Positions 47,061 to 58,600 of a DNA stretch of 60,000 nucleotides are shown in pieces. This DNA is from Phoronis australis (Eukaryota; Phoronida; Phoronidae). The notes under the pieces were generated by a model that was not told the origin of the DNA, made no database searches, and saw only the letters and a list, made by a program, of their open reading frames with translations. The position numbers and the translations under genes were made by a program. The stretch covers positions 453,162 to 513,161 of the forward strand of contig NMRA01000132.1 in NCBI GenBank assembly GCA_002633005.1, read 5' to 3'. Numbering within the stretch: position 1 is the stretch's first letter; every line of letters begins with the position of its first letter.

Positions 47061-47463
47061 CCAGGGCCCGGTCTCCAATCTTTTTATTCGAAATGGAAAT
47101 TAGGTTTGGCATTTTCTACTCTACTTTTGGGCGAACTCAAGATAAGTGTCTATTATTCTATGCTCGAGTACACAATAGCTTACGTAGACAATTTATTGCC
47201 CTTAGTTCACAGTTTGTAAACCCAATATTAAAGCAATAAGTTTGAGTTTGAACTCGAAATTTCGAGTTTTTACTCGAGTTTGTAGCACGAATATAAGGGT
47301 CTTCAAGGGCAAACTTCAACTAGAAACTCCTATGCATAAACTATAATGTATTCGAGCACAGTCTGATAACCAATTATCTTAAGTTCGCGCAAACGGAGCA
47401 GAGAAATTGCCAAAAATATTTTCGAGTTCGTTTCGAGTACAAAGATTAGAGACCGGGCCCTGG
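47061..47463. mobile_element. MITE family C (CCAGGGCCCGGTCTC)
   Basis: CCAGGGCCCGGTCTCCAATCTTT at the left is inverted as AAAGATTAGAGACCGGGCCCTGG at the right. About 400 bp, non-coding, with many CTCGAG(T) motifs. A truncated copy is in R2 from 49737, and a diverged relative spans about 51835-52175. Confidence 0.75.
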
Positions 47464-47989
47464 AGCTAGTGACATCTTTGCCGATGCGAAATGCCCAGAA
47501 ATCCAGTTCGCTGATTTCTATGGCTTACTTAAAAATAACACCAAAATAAGTTTAATTTGGATGTTTTTGCGTAGTAACATAACCTTGTGGAGAAAGGACT
47601 TTATCAGAGAATCTTTAACACGTGCGGTTGCTCTACAAACCTATCTGCAGAACGACGGAAAGTAGCGACATTGTTTTCACACCAGTTTTTAAATGAGACG
47701 TCATTGACTATTGTCACAGGACTTATCTGCAGTAATCCCAGGAAGCAAGTTTTAGTCATGTGTAACACGTCGCAGCGACTCAGTGGTCTCTTGGACGGTG
47801 TCGTACGATCCCTGTGCTTCAATGTCTAACAACATACATGAATTTGTCGCAGTCTTTATTGTCTGACACCTTATTCGGAACCTTTGAAACATGAACGCAC
47901 ACCCAAATTTCTTGAACAGTTACCAGCTAGGCTAACCAAACGAGAACCATTGTATGGTGTTCAATCCTAATGTTGGCATTGGGATGACA

Positions 47990-48480
47990 ACCATGCATAA
48001 GTTTTAAGAATGGTCTATGCTGTTCCGGATGTCGTAGTGTTGGAGTTTGTAGAGTAGCTGCACGTCCGGTACATTGTCGAAAGCTGTACTGAAATCAAGG
48101 AGAAAGGCGTCGAACGGATTACCATGATCAAGTGCCTTAGAGAAGTTGATGCACGGTCAGAATCAGCTTGGTCTCTCCTCTTTCCGAACCCGTGTTCAGT
48201 GGTGTCGAGCATGTTGTAATCTTCCAAAAACTTGATGGCATGATGGTGGACTATATGCCGTATGATTTTTGTTGCAGCAGAAGCCCATGAGGTCCGGGTT
48301 GGTAGTTGTATGGACGGCTCTTGTCTCCTGTCTTGAACAAGGATGTACCCAATGTTTTTTCGAATTGTCAAGTAATGTTTGTTATTTCAATGATGAAGGA
48401 AAACGAGGCTGAGAACTGGAGCTAATTCTGTTGCTGTTCCTTTCGTAAACATGCCAGGGATGTCGTCCGGTCTGGTTGCT
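47990..48480 (-). mobile_element. Non-LTR reverse transcriptase fragment (in R1)
   Basis: On the minus strand, in frames broken by frameshifts, the order is DDIPGMF, TELAPVLSLVF, then HHHAIKFLEDYNMLDTTEHGF and LLDFSTAFDNVPDVQLLYKL. These are the fingers-to-palm landmarks of a CR1/Jockey-type reverse transcriptase; the DFSTAFDNV piece corresponds to the first catalytic Asp block. The rest of the element is missing. It is a decayed relic 1.6 kb beyond the dipeptidase stop. Confidence 0.8.
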
Positions 48481-48481
48481 N
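48481..48481. other. Single-N assembly join (R1/R2)
   Basis: Marks the tandem join of two near-identical segments. Confidence 0.95.
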
Positions 48482-48941
48482 ACTGACCACGAGACAAGTG
48501 ATTGGCCATTACAAGTGCGTTGGACAATTGTGGAAGCTTGTGACTACATTTCGCCCTGTTTAGGTAGCTAAAAACAATAATCGAACGAGGATTCTGTTTG
48601 CAAAAAATCAGTTTCTGTTGGTCTTGCGTTGCCTCAAGTTGTTCTGCAGCCAAGCGTTTTGTCACAAACGTTCTCAACCACAACATCTTCATAACACCTA
48701 TATCACTTCGGACTCACATATCGCTATTGCAGTGCATTGAACCAAGAATCGTGTAACTGAATGCTTAACGGTTTCTATTTTATCTTACAGATGTAGCTTA
48801 AAACTGGAGTATTGAGGCAGGAAATTTTTTTTTCAAAACATGTCCTGTTGAAAACCGCGTACCATAGGCTGTTACAACAACCTTAGGCAGCTTAAATGCA
48901 AATTTTCCTTCGTTTCGTAATGTGAACATCGTTCCTTTCAG

Positions 48942-49034
48942 GTGTCAGCGCGCTTGAAGGAGCATTATGACCCTGATGACGCACTTATTGAGACTTCCCG
49001 AATCCCTGATGCAACATGTCGCCCGGATTTCTAA
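48942..49034 (+). pseudogene. DPEP: Duplicate dipeptidase exon 10
   Basis: The same 93-nt terminal exon as at 46251, with intact acceptor, frame and stop. It encodes [20 protein letters not shown] and then [10 protein letters not shown], differing from the first copy at one residue (H for D at position 8). It lies in R2 and is probably the other allele of the same exon, not an extra exon. If real, it could serve as an alternative last exon. Confidence 0.85.
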
Positions 49035-50055
49035 GCAGCCTGGCTTCAATAAATCTTGTAAATGGAACTACGAAAACGTGTTTTATTCGATATGTAAAGC
49101 CAAGTCAGGGGGAAATCCCGTCTATTACGTATGACTGAGTCTCGCTGGATCACGCCTTTGGAGCAGCATTTGTCCCGTCTGTTAAACTTTGTAGTTGCCC
49201 AGCTAGAGCACGATCCCGAGGTATTTCGTCCCTTTTTACTCTAAAGTGGTCATATATCCGTCCTCTTGAAACCCATTGTTTAAAGCCGCGTGCAGCATTC
49301 TCTATTGCTTGGGTTGTTGGGGTAGAACTTCTTTCTCTGGATTTGATACGGCGAGTTAGATTTCCCAATAACACAAAATGAAACCGGTGGCCGAATGGAT
49401 TTGACTGATTACTTTAACGGGAAGATTCACCGACTTGATTTATTCCAATTGGACGATTGCGATTTCGACTTGACCTAATTAGCGCTGCATAACAGGGTGA
49501 TTCCATTGCATGTTGCCATAATTGAGAGAACATTATCTTCACTAACACCGGGTTCACATGCTGGCTAAAACGCGAGCGCGTTCGCTAGTACTTTCAGTAA
49601 ACACAAAAACGCTCCCATGGAACAAAGTCGAAACAGCGCTCAGGGCGGTTTTTCGGGAACAAATAGCGACTTAAAAAACATTATTGTCGCCTAGGACGCT
49701 TTATCTAAAATTTCAGTCCGTTATTTGCGGTGTAAACCAGGGCCCGGTCTCCAATCTTTTTATTCGAAATGGAACTCGAAATTAGGTTTGGCATTTTCTA
49801 CTCTACTTTTGAGCGAACTCAAGATAAGTGTCTATTATTCTATGCTCGAGTACACAATAACTTGCGTAGATAATTTATTGCCCTTAGTTCACAGCTTGTA
49901 AACCCAATATTAAAGCAATAAGTTCGAGTTTGAACTCGAAATTTCGAGTTTTTACTCGAGTTTGTAGCACGAATATAAGGGTCTTCAAGGGCAAACTTGA
50001 ACTAGAAACTCCTATGCATAAACTATAATGTATTCGAGCACAGTCTGATAACCAA

Positions 50056-50056
50056 N
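50056..50056. other. Single-N assembly join inside R2
   Basis: Replaces 397 bp present in R1 (47374-47770), inside MITE family C and its right flank. Confidence 0.9.
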
Positions 50057-50275
50057 CGCAGCGACTCAGTGGTCTCTTGGACGGTGTCGTACGATCCCTG
50101 TGCTTCAATGTCTAACAACAGACATGAATTTGTCGCAGTCTTTATTGTCTGACACCTTATTCGGAACCTTTGAAACATGAACGCACACCCAAATTTCTTG
50201 AACAGTTACCAGCTAGGCTAACCAAACGAGAACCATTGTATGGTGTTCAATCCTAATGTTGGCATTGGGATGACA

Positions 50276-50835
50276 ACCATGCATAAGTTTTAAGAATGGT
50301 CTATGCTGTTCCGGATGTCGTAGTGTTGGAGTTTGTAGAGTAGCCGCACGTGCGGTACATTGTCGAAAGCTGTACTGAAATCAAGGAGAAAGGCGTCGAA
50401 CGGATTACCATGATCAAGTGCCTTAGAGAAGTTGATGCACGGTCAGAATCAGCTTGGTCTCTCCTCTTTCCGAAACCGTGTTCAGTGGTGTCGAGCATGT
50501 TGTAATCTTCCAGAAACTTGATGGCATGATGGTGGACTATATGCCGTATGATTTTTGTTGCAGCAGAAGCCCATGAGGTCCGGGTTGGTAGTTGTATGGA
50601 CGGCTCTTGTCTCCTGTCTTGAACAAGGATGTACCCAATGTTTTTTCGAATTGTCAAGTAATGTTTGTTATTTCAATGATGAAGGAAAACGAGGCTGAGA
50701 ACTGGAGCTAATTCTGTTGCTGTTCCTTTCGTAAACATGCCAGGGATGTCGTCCGGTCTGGTTGCTCTGCTGGGTCCTTGATATTGTTGAGGCGATGTGT
50801 CGATGTTGAACCCCCTCAATGCTAATGATGTTAGG
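50276..50835 (-). mobile_element. Non-LTR reverse transcriptase fragment (in R2)
   Basis: The same relic as in R1, with a little more of its upstream part preserved because R2 runs on past the R1 cut. Frameshifts are shared with the R1 copy, showing that decay preceded the duplication or allele split. Confidence 0.8.
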
Positions 50836-52627
50836 AATGGGGCAAACCCTAGGTCAAGAGAGATGCCCTTGTTGTCGCGAGTGGAAATTGTGGGGAAGCG
50901 ATTGCTAAGGTTATGTGGAACCCATAATTACAATTGTGCATATTTAGCAAATCATCTACAACAGTATAGATATTATCTCAGTAAATGTACATTATCTTGA
51001 CATGTAAATCTTTATCCATCCAAGAAAGTTCATTTTCATTAAAATCAAATCTGTTCAACTTCTAAAAATCCTTTAAGCCCTCGAGAGCGACCCGCCGTTC
51101 TAATCGTCCATCCATTTCTCAAGAAGGGAGCGGCCTTGATGATCCCGAGGGCTCAAGGGTTTTTAGTAAGTATCATAGTCCAGTTGAGCAGATATAATTT
51201 ATTTGGTTAAAAAGTATATCGTACTTCCTGGACGTGCAAAGTGTGTAGAATCTGATTTTGGCATGATGTCAATTCACCATTAATCAGTGGGTCGTGTACT
51301 TCTGACGTTTCACTCAACAACAATCATTCTTACTCCACGTCTTCTGTTGTCGTACGTGTGCGGAGAAAATCGAAATCCACTGCCGTCTGGGGCGCTTTCC
51401 GTGGACACAAGACACTCGCAATTGAAGCTAATGTTATCACGTACTTCGCTTGTAATGCAAGAACACTTGTGTGATCCAAATTTTCTCGCATATTTGCTTT
51501 GCAGAACGCAGTCTCATGCTAGTTTTGAATGCTTCATCTACGTGTACGCGTGCGCCTTTTGTGTGCTGGCACCTTTGTTGATTTGCCCAACTTTAAAAAA
51601 GCGCTGAACCATCTGCTAAATATGCTCTGATCTGGTATTCGCTGACTTCCGTTGCCTTGGATGGATAGTAGGAACTGGATGTCTGTCGTGACAAACCATC
51701 ATCTGGATGGTGGTAGATACGTGCTGTGAACGGTGAAGAGACAGCTTTTCATTATTGCATTATACACACCAGGTTGCGAACTCTAATTTTAGTTCTGGGA
51801 ATGAATTTTGACAACTTGTGTCCTCCTTCAATACCAGGTCAAGATAAGTTGCTATTGTTCTATGCTTGAGTACATTATGGATCACGCAGGTAAGTTTTTA
51901 AGTCCAAATTCGGACTTGATGACCCCTAGATTTGACCCATGAACTCAAGTGAAAACTCGAGATTTTGAGTAAAAACCTGAAAATTCAAGTTCGGACTCTA
52001 ACTCACGTCTTTATGCTTGGTTACCAAGTGCAAAATAACTTTAGACAGTCGTCCACATAAATCATAACATACTCGTGCACAGAATCATAGACACTTATTT
52101 TGAGTTTGCAATAAAGTAGAACTTACAGAAAAAGTCAAAAATAAATTTCGAGATCTAGATTATACCCCGGGCCCATTAGACATGTGTGATAATTAGGAAC
52201 TTTATAGAATTTCCAATTATAACCAAAATTATAGTTAATGGTGTTCGACTCAAACACCTTTGATTTGTCACAATTAACAACGTAAGTCGCCCAAAATATC
52301 ACTATTCTATCAATAAAAGATTGCTGTTGGTTACCGTACCACATTTTGTTAGAGTTACTTTCATCGTGAAAAATATGTGAAACATTAAGTGAAAATACAA
52401 TGCTTTTTTGAGTAGTCTACGTATTTACCAGTGTTGCAGGTCTTATCGCGTTTGCGGAGATGTAACAAAAACATTACATTTTGACCGACATTGTGACGCC
52501 ATCGGAACACACGGCCCACAACGCCTGGGTTTGCATGTTTTCGCGACCTCATTTACTGATTGATTAGTTTAATGGTTATGCCGGAACTCACCATTGTCCT
52601 TGGAAGATTAGGCCAAACCTCGCATTC
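50836..52627. other. Intergenic stretch between dipeptidase gene B and TPST
   Basis: No gene seen. It contains the diverged MITE C relative and, on the minus strand about 55 nt after the TPST stop, an ATTAAA (plus-strand TTTAAT at 52568-52573) that could be its polyadenylation signal. Confidence 0.5.
51835..52175. mobile_element. Diverged relative of MITE family C
   Basis: Shares CAAGATAAGT(T/G)(G/T)CTATT.TTCTATGCT(C/T)GAGTACA and AACTCGA-rich stretches with 47061-47463, and ends with a run containing CCCCGGGCCCATTAG. The terminal repeats are eroded. Confidence 0.5.
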
Positions 52628-55600
52628 TCAAACGCTCAACACCTTTGTTCTTTCTGGCGCTAGATGTCCTTGCTGAAGTTGTAACCTCTTAGACTGTTCC
52701 GCTACTTCTTTGTCTGGAGTGCCGTAAAACGGTGGAAACATCTTCGAGTCATAACCCAATTGTTTCAGCATTGGTGCCAATTGGTCAATGTCTTTTTTTA
52801 CGTCATCAGGGAAGTGCTCCACCCACTTGATAAGTGCGCCAACATTCACTGGTTTATTAACTTGGTCCGTTGACAATTCCCTTCTAAAAATAAATAAATT
52901 CGTGGTGTTGTTTCGTATCAAGCCTATATTATCATTAGTCTGGTTAACATCTCGAAAACGAGACAATACTATGCTACGACCTGATCTGTATTTAAACGTT
53001 TCGTAAAATTAGAAAAGGAACAACCAGCAATAGAAATCGTCAAACAGCAATTTATCAATATTTGTCTCAGAAAAGGACAGGAATATGAGACTATTTGAAG
53101 TGTCAAAATATGCATACAAATCACACCGTGGCTTGGTGGGGTAAAAATCTGACGAAATGGCATAGTTTGCGAGTAGTACACCAGATTTTAGCGCTAAAAC
53201 ATCCTGGGTGCGAGACAATTTGTGAACCAACAATGCTGCATAGCCTACGGGCGTATGGGTAGAAATGCGTGAAAATCTATTATACATAAAAAACGATTCG
53301 TTTGTAATCGGTGCAACGTAATCAAATGAAAGATATGTTCATGCATAGAGCTAGAGTAACAGGAATGCCAACTCCCGCGAATCAGTAATGCTTTCTAGTG
53401 GAAGAGCTTATGACCTCGAGATATCACGGGGTTGAAAGCAAGAATTTCGTTTCCGGTATAAGGGTGTGCACCAGGCTAAAATGACAGGTCACGTGTTTGT
53501 AGCAGCTTTCACATAGAATTTCTCGTACCTGATAACTAAGGGTTTCCATTTTACAAACTAGGGCAGTCATCTTCATCGGTTCCTTTTCACATGAAAACGC
53601 TTGCCTGATTTTGGAATTGACTGTCAGATTTGATATTGATGTTTTATTGGCCAGCCCGTAAACACCAGACTTGTTTGATACGCCGAAGACTACAAAGTCC
53701 TCGATGCTTGGTTAGTCACTGTACTCCTCAAACACCAACAAACATTCAGTTCCTGCTTGCCATTTTAGGTGTGATACCACGTGTAGTTCTAAAGCTTGGG
53801 CAAGAAAATATATCCCGTTGATCAAATCTAACACTCAGTTCTGTCATTGATTAAGTACTATTTGGTATTTTATCTTTGGTTCTCTACCGTTTCATGGTAT
53901 ATGTCTTCAATGTCTCAGACATGTGACCTGGCCCTGACAAGGTCCAGGCCCTGGTTGAAATGGCGTCCCCCTAGAACCTGGACGAGCTCTGGCCATTTCT
54001 TGAGATGGCAACTAAAGAATAATATTACCTAAACTGGCGAGTGTAAGTAGACCTACTGACAAACAATGAAGAAGAAACTGTCATGGACCTAGTCAAGCGA
54101 CAGCGATGCAGGTTATTAAGAAACTGGTCCTTACACTGTATGACCCACATAAGGGTCTACAGCCTTGGATCCAAGATGGAGGGCATGCAGCTTATGCTAG
54201 TTGATCTCTTACCGACGCTGAGTCGAGATACGCGCAGATTGACAAAGAGCTATCGACTGTCGTTTTGGTGGAACTCGAGCAGTTCTAAAACCTCATTTAC
54301 GGTCGAGAATTCCATCTGGTAACAGACCACAAGCCCGTCGTGGCCATCAAGTCCAAGTGTCTATCTAGTGCACCAAGGCGGCTACAGGTTCTCCTGCTCT
54401 GCACGCAGAAGTACATGTTCAAACTCATCAACAGTTCTGGCAAGCCCATTCTTCTTCCAGCGAGTTGTACCGACAAACCTACTACTGAACTCGTTAAAAT
54501 GAGCGCCGTCTCAATTATACCCGACCTTAACAATATCCTAGGGACGCGACTGACAATAAATGAAAGAGCTAATACCCTGAAGGCGAAGACCTTGAAGGAG
54601 CGGTCTTCGCCTCGCAGCGAAACACTGCATGCCGTCGAATCGTAGTTTCAGTACGGCGACGAACCAAGACGGCGTTTTGCTCAGAGGCAATCGCACCATG
54701 ATTCTCACTTCCTTCTACTTTGACATCAACAAGAAAGTACAAGATAAACATCAAATCTATAACAAGCTAGACAACTTTTATATGTCCACCGACATTGGAC
54801 AGTTTGCAGATTTCTGGGACGTATGTGCGACATTCAGCCACGGACACCAATCTGAGATTCTCGAGCATCCCTGGTAGAAACTGGAGACCAATCTATTTAC
54901 GTATCATGGCTGTAATTACCTCGTGACAATCGACTATTTCAGTCAAGTCTTTGAAATTGACTATGTACCTGAGGCAACGTCGTCCACGATTATCAGTAAA
55001 TTGAAACAGCACGTTACTAAACATGTTATCCCTGAAGAGCTGATAACTGATGGTTGTCCCCCGTACACCTCCAACAGTTTCAACAGATTTTCACACAACT
55101 GGTAATTCAACCACACCATCAAAAGCCTTGGCAACAGAAAAGCTAACGAGGGTGTTGAAGCAGCTGTGGGAGTAGCCAACGACTTTTACGGAAGTTGGAT
55201 GCTGCCAGGGAATAACCGTATCTTGGTTTACTTAAAAATACGAAATACTTCCATCGAAGGTTTGATAATCAGCCGCTTGGAAAAGGTACTTGGAAGGAAG
55301 ACGAGAACCACTTTGCCCATAGTCAACTGCATTCCGATCATCATCACTGGTAACAGCTGCAAGCAGGTCGTAAATGGAAGTGAGCTCTTCGTCAAGGCGC
55401 GCAGTGTAAAGATCTAAGACCACAAAATCTTGGTGATCTGGTTCGCATGTAGCCTAATCAGACTGATGAACCAATTGTGACAAATAAGTACAATGACCAA
55501 ATGGGAGGAACTGTTGACGTAACCGCCAACTTCTGCGTACCACCTCTGCCGAATGCGACGTTATCGCAAATGCTTCAAATCCTTACTTGACACACACACA

Positions 55601-58600
55601 CACACACGCACACGCACACGCACGCACACACACACACACACACCTAATGGCTCCGGAACACCGGATGATCTGAACGCCACATGTCCATATCACCAGCGGC
55701 ATCTAAATCTGTCCAAGAACCTTACGATACACGATCTGGAATAGCTGCCTCCCACCCAGTCGTTTGGACATTTGAATTTTACATTAGTTTGAAACGACCA
55801 AGCACGTATTTTCAAGATAGTGACAATTCAGCTTTTCCGTCTGTAGAAAGGGGGCGGTTTTATCGCACGTCTTTATTTCTGTCTTGTTTTATCATTTCAA
55901 TATGTTAGCTTTTCTTTCCTTTTCTTCAAAGGGGGGGATTTTCCGCAAATATAACATGTATAGTTTAAGAGGCGTCCAATAGGTGTCGAAGTAGGATAGT
56001 CTCTACTCCGTCTGACCACCGAACGAAGGCACAAAACAAGTTCCAAGATCAGGCAAAGATTTTTGTGAACCAAGAAGCCAATAAAGGTGACGTCATCAGC
56101 TCTGCCCGCGAAACAGCCACATAATTTTGCACAATGACAGCCTTGATCATGCTATCAACGTTCTCAAATGTGTTTGTCTATGTCTAGATACGGTTAGATT
56201 TTGAAATGTTGACTGTGGCTGGAAAGTTGGCACAAAGAACTTACTGCCAATCACGACCGATCTGCTACCTGCTCCTCAGAAACTGCTGGAAGTTATTTGA
56301 TGTGGTTGTAATCACTGTTACGGAGTTTCAACATAGCTTTAGATTTCACAGGATATGTCACCCCACCGTGGCTTACGTTGCAAAAATTAGGTTTGGGCTA
56401 TGCATTTTGACTGTTGATTGAGTATGATGAATTTCCAACACACGACTTGTCTAAGTATTTTGTAGCTGGTGTTGACTAAATCAAGATTGATAGCTACTCT
56501 ACATGTCGCATTTTATGAGCCTGCCTTTTGTCGTAAAACACAGTGTCTTGATTCACATCACTTACCGTTGACACGTTGGTCTCAAATTGTTTCTTAGTCG
56601 AATTAGGTGTGATTTTTGGATTGGAAATATCTGAAAGTTCTTCATTGACCAGTCTGTTCAAAGCAGCTTGTCACGGGTGCCATTATTTTATTCCTCTATC
56701 GTGGCCTTGTGACAAGCGGTCAGTTGTTTAGAAGACCAAAAATAAAACACTTTTCATACGAGTAAATTACAAATTGAAAGCAATTGCTGTGAATGGTCTA
56801 AATCAAAATTTAGCTTCCTCGCCTGAATCCGGGTTTATTGTCACTTCAAGAGTTGAAGTCATGACATTCCAGCAAGCCTGGCGTGCGTTCCATAGGCACA
56901 TAACCTCGTGTAAACGTAAGATCACACAAGACTTCACGACACTTAGATATGTACGTTCTACCGAAGTCGGGCTAAAGAAATTACGCATTCCAGATTTTCT
57001 TATACTTTCGATATATCGCCGGTAGAGCAGCTCAAGAGCTTTCATTTAGTATATAATTGTTTACTGTTGCAATTCGTTTAGGGGTGTTTTCTTATTTCAC
57101 CTAGACTAATTTGTACCAAATCAAAATTCAACCATAATCCCTACTCCACAGCAAGAAACCACTACGGAACTAACGAACGTAAACAATTACCAAACATCTG
57201 CGGCGCACTCTCGGCCGCAAGAGATCAAAGTTGGCATTTCAGTTGGTTTAGTTCTATATGGTTTACGTAAGAACACATGGCTTCGTTAATCTATCCCTGG
57301 TTAATTTTAACTTTTGATTATTGGCTAACGTGACTATAATTAAAGTGTGTACGTCTTACCATTGTTTCATTGATCAACACCTGTCTTTGTAAAAGCGACT
57401 TCAGGCACGCCTTACCGGCATATGCCCTCGATGGTTCCCTGCGTGCCGAGTCAGCACGCAGGTATCACGCAGTAGCACGAGCTTTAAGTAAGTTGATGTA
57501 ATCTCGGCAGTCATTGGTTAGCTTTACAACAAGTGAGAAAATGGCGGACTACAAATGATTTTTAGCCTTGTCAAGTGTCGTATAGAGCAGCAACTATTTC
57601 GTTTCTGCCGTAATGTTTAATAGCCGCGTGGTTGAAGCACACACATGAACAATGAACACGCCGTCTTCTGGCCGATTTAACTAGTGTGTTATTCCTACTG
57701 TATGAATACAGGACAGCAACGTAAACAAGTCAGCGACAGTAGAAAGATTCACTCCGAAAAGGCGCAACCACAATTTTCTGGGATTCGGATCTCTTGAACA
57801 TGAATTTCAAGCACCGATTTGCCTGTGCAATAGACCACATTTACACTTCCTACACCAGTCATGCCAGTTTGTTTGCGCAAAGCGCTGCCTGTTGATAATT
57901 CGACCACCGAATCAGAAACGCCGGTGTAAAAATAAATACCCCAGGAAAATTAAGTGATACCTGCGTGCTGACTGCCACCTAGCGACACGCAGGGAACCAG
58001 CGAGGCATTTGCCCAGTCATTACTCACGTATTAAATGAGCACTTTGCTTTACAAGTCACGTGATTTTACGCACGTTATCCATCCACTTTTTCAAAACTAG
58101 TTATTTCGCAGTGAAGCAATGAATAAAATGGTTGAAAAAAAAAATCTCTTGTTCCTAAAGGAACCTTTATAGACATGGGATGTGTCCGATATGTTTTGTA
58201 TACCGCGGCTTCTTTGTGATCTATAGTACAAAATGAAACGAAAATGCGGTTCTATAAAGAAACCCTTGTCTACAATACTGCTTCTCACACCCAGTCAGAA
58301 GTTAATTTTCAGCGTTTGCATACCTGTTTTCAATGAAATTTACATTAACTGTCGGATTTGGATAATAATATGAACATCCTCTGGGGTCCATTTCATGAAA
58401 ACTAGGCTGACATAAGACTTAAGACAGAAATTTGGCCTTACGCTCCACGTAACTATTTGCAAACAATCATTGACACTCACTTTGAAAACAATAAAGTATC
58501 TGAGAATATACTCATGACTGTCTTACTGAGAAAATCTGTATAGGTTAGTTTCAGGCAATGATGTGCTCATGATCACGTGACTAAACCTTTATTTGACAAT

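Larger units (their letters stand above)
45793..48480 (+). repeat. Near-identical duplicated segment R1
   Basis: Starts at ACTGACCACGAGACAAGTG in intron 9 of gene B and ends at the N at 48481, which is followed at once by the same starting sequence. It differs from R2 only by scattered substitutions and small indels, plus a 397-bp stretch (47374-47770) absent from R2 at the N at 50056. It includes the final dipeptidase exon, a MITE and a reverse-transcriptase fragment. Confidence 0.9.
48482..50766 (+). repeat. Near-identical duplicated segment R2
   Basis: A second copy of R1, bounded on the left by a single N and interrupted by another single N at 50056. After 50766 the sequence continues past the point where R1 is cut, so R2 is the copy joined to the true downstream flank. 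An allelic contig placed in tandem is the simplest cause. Confidence 0.9.

Noticed and set aside
51287-51607. 106-codon plus-strand frame between the dipeptidase and TPST genes
   Set aside because: No recognisable motif, no splice or promoter context, and shorter overlapping frames behave alike.
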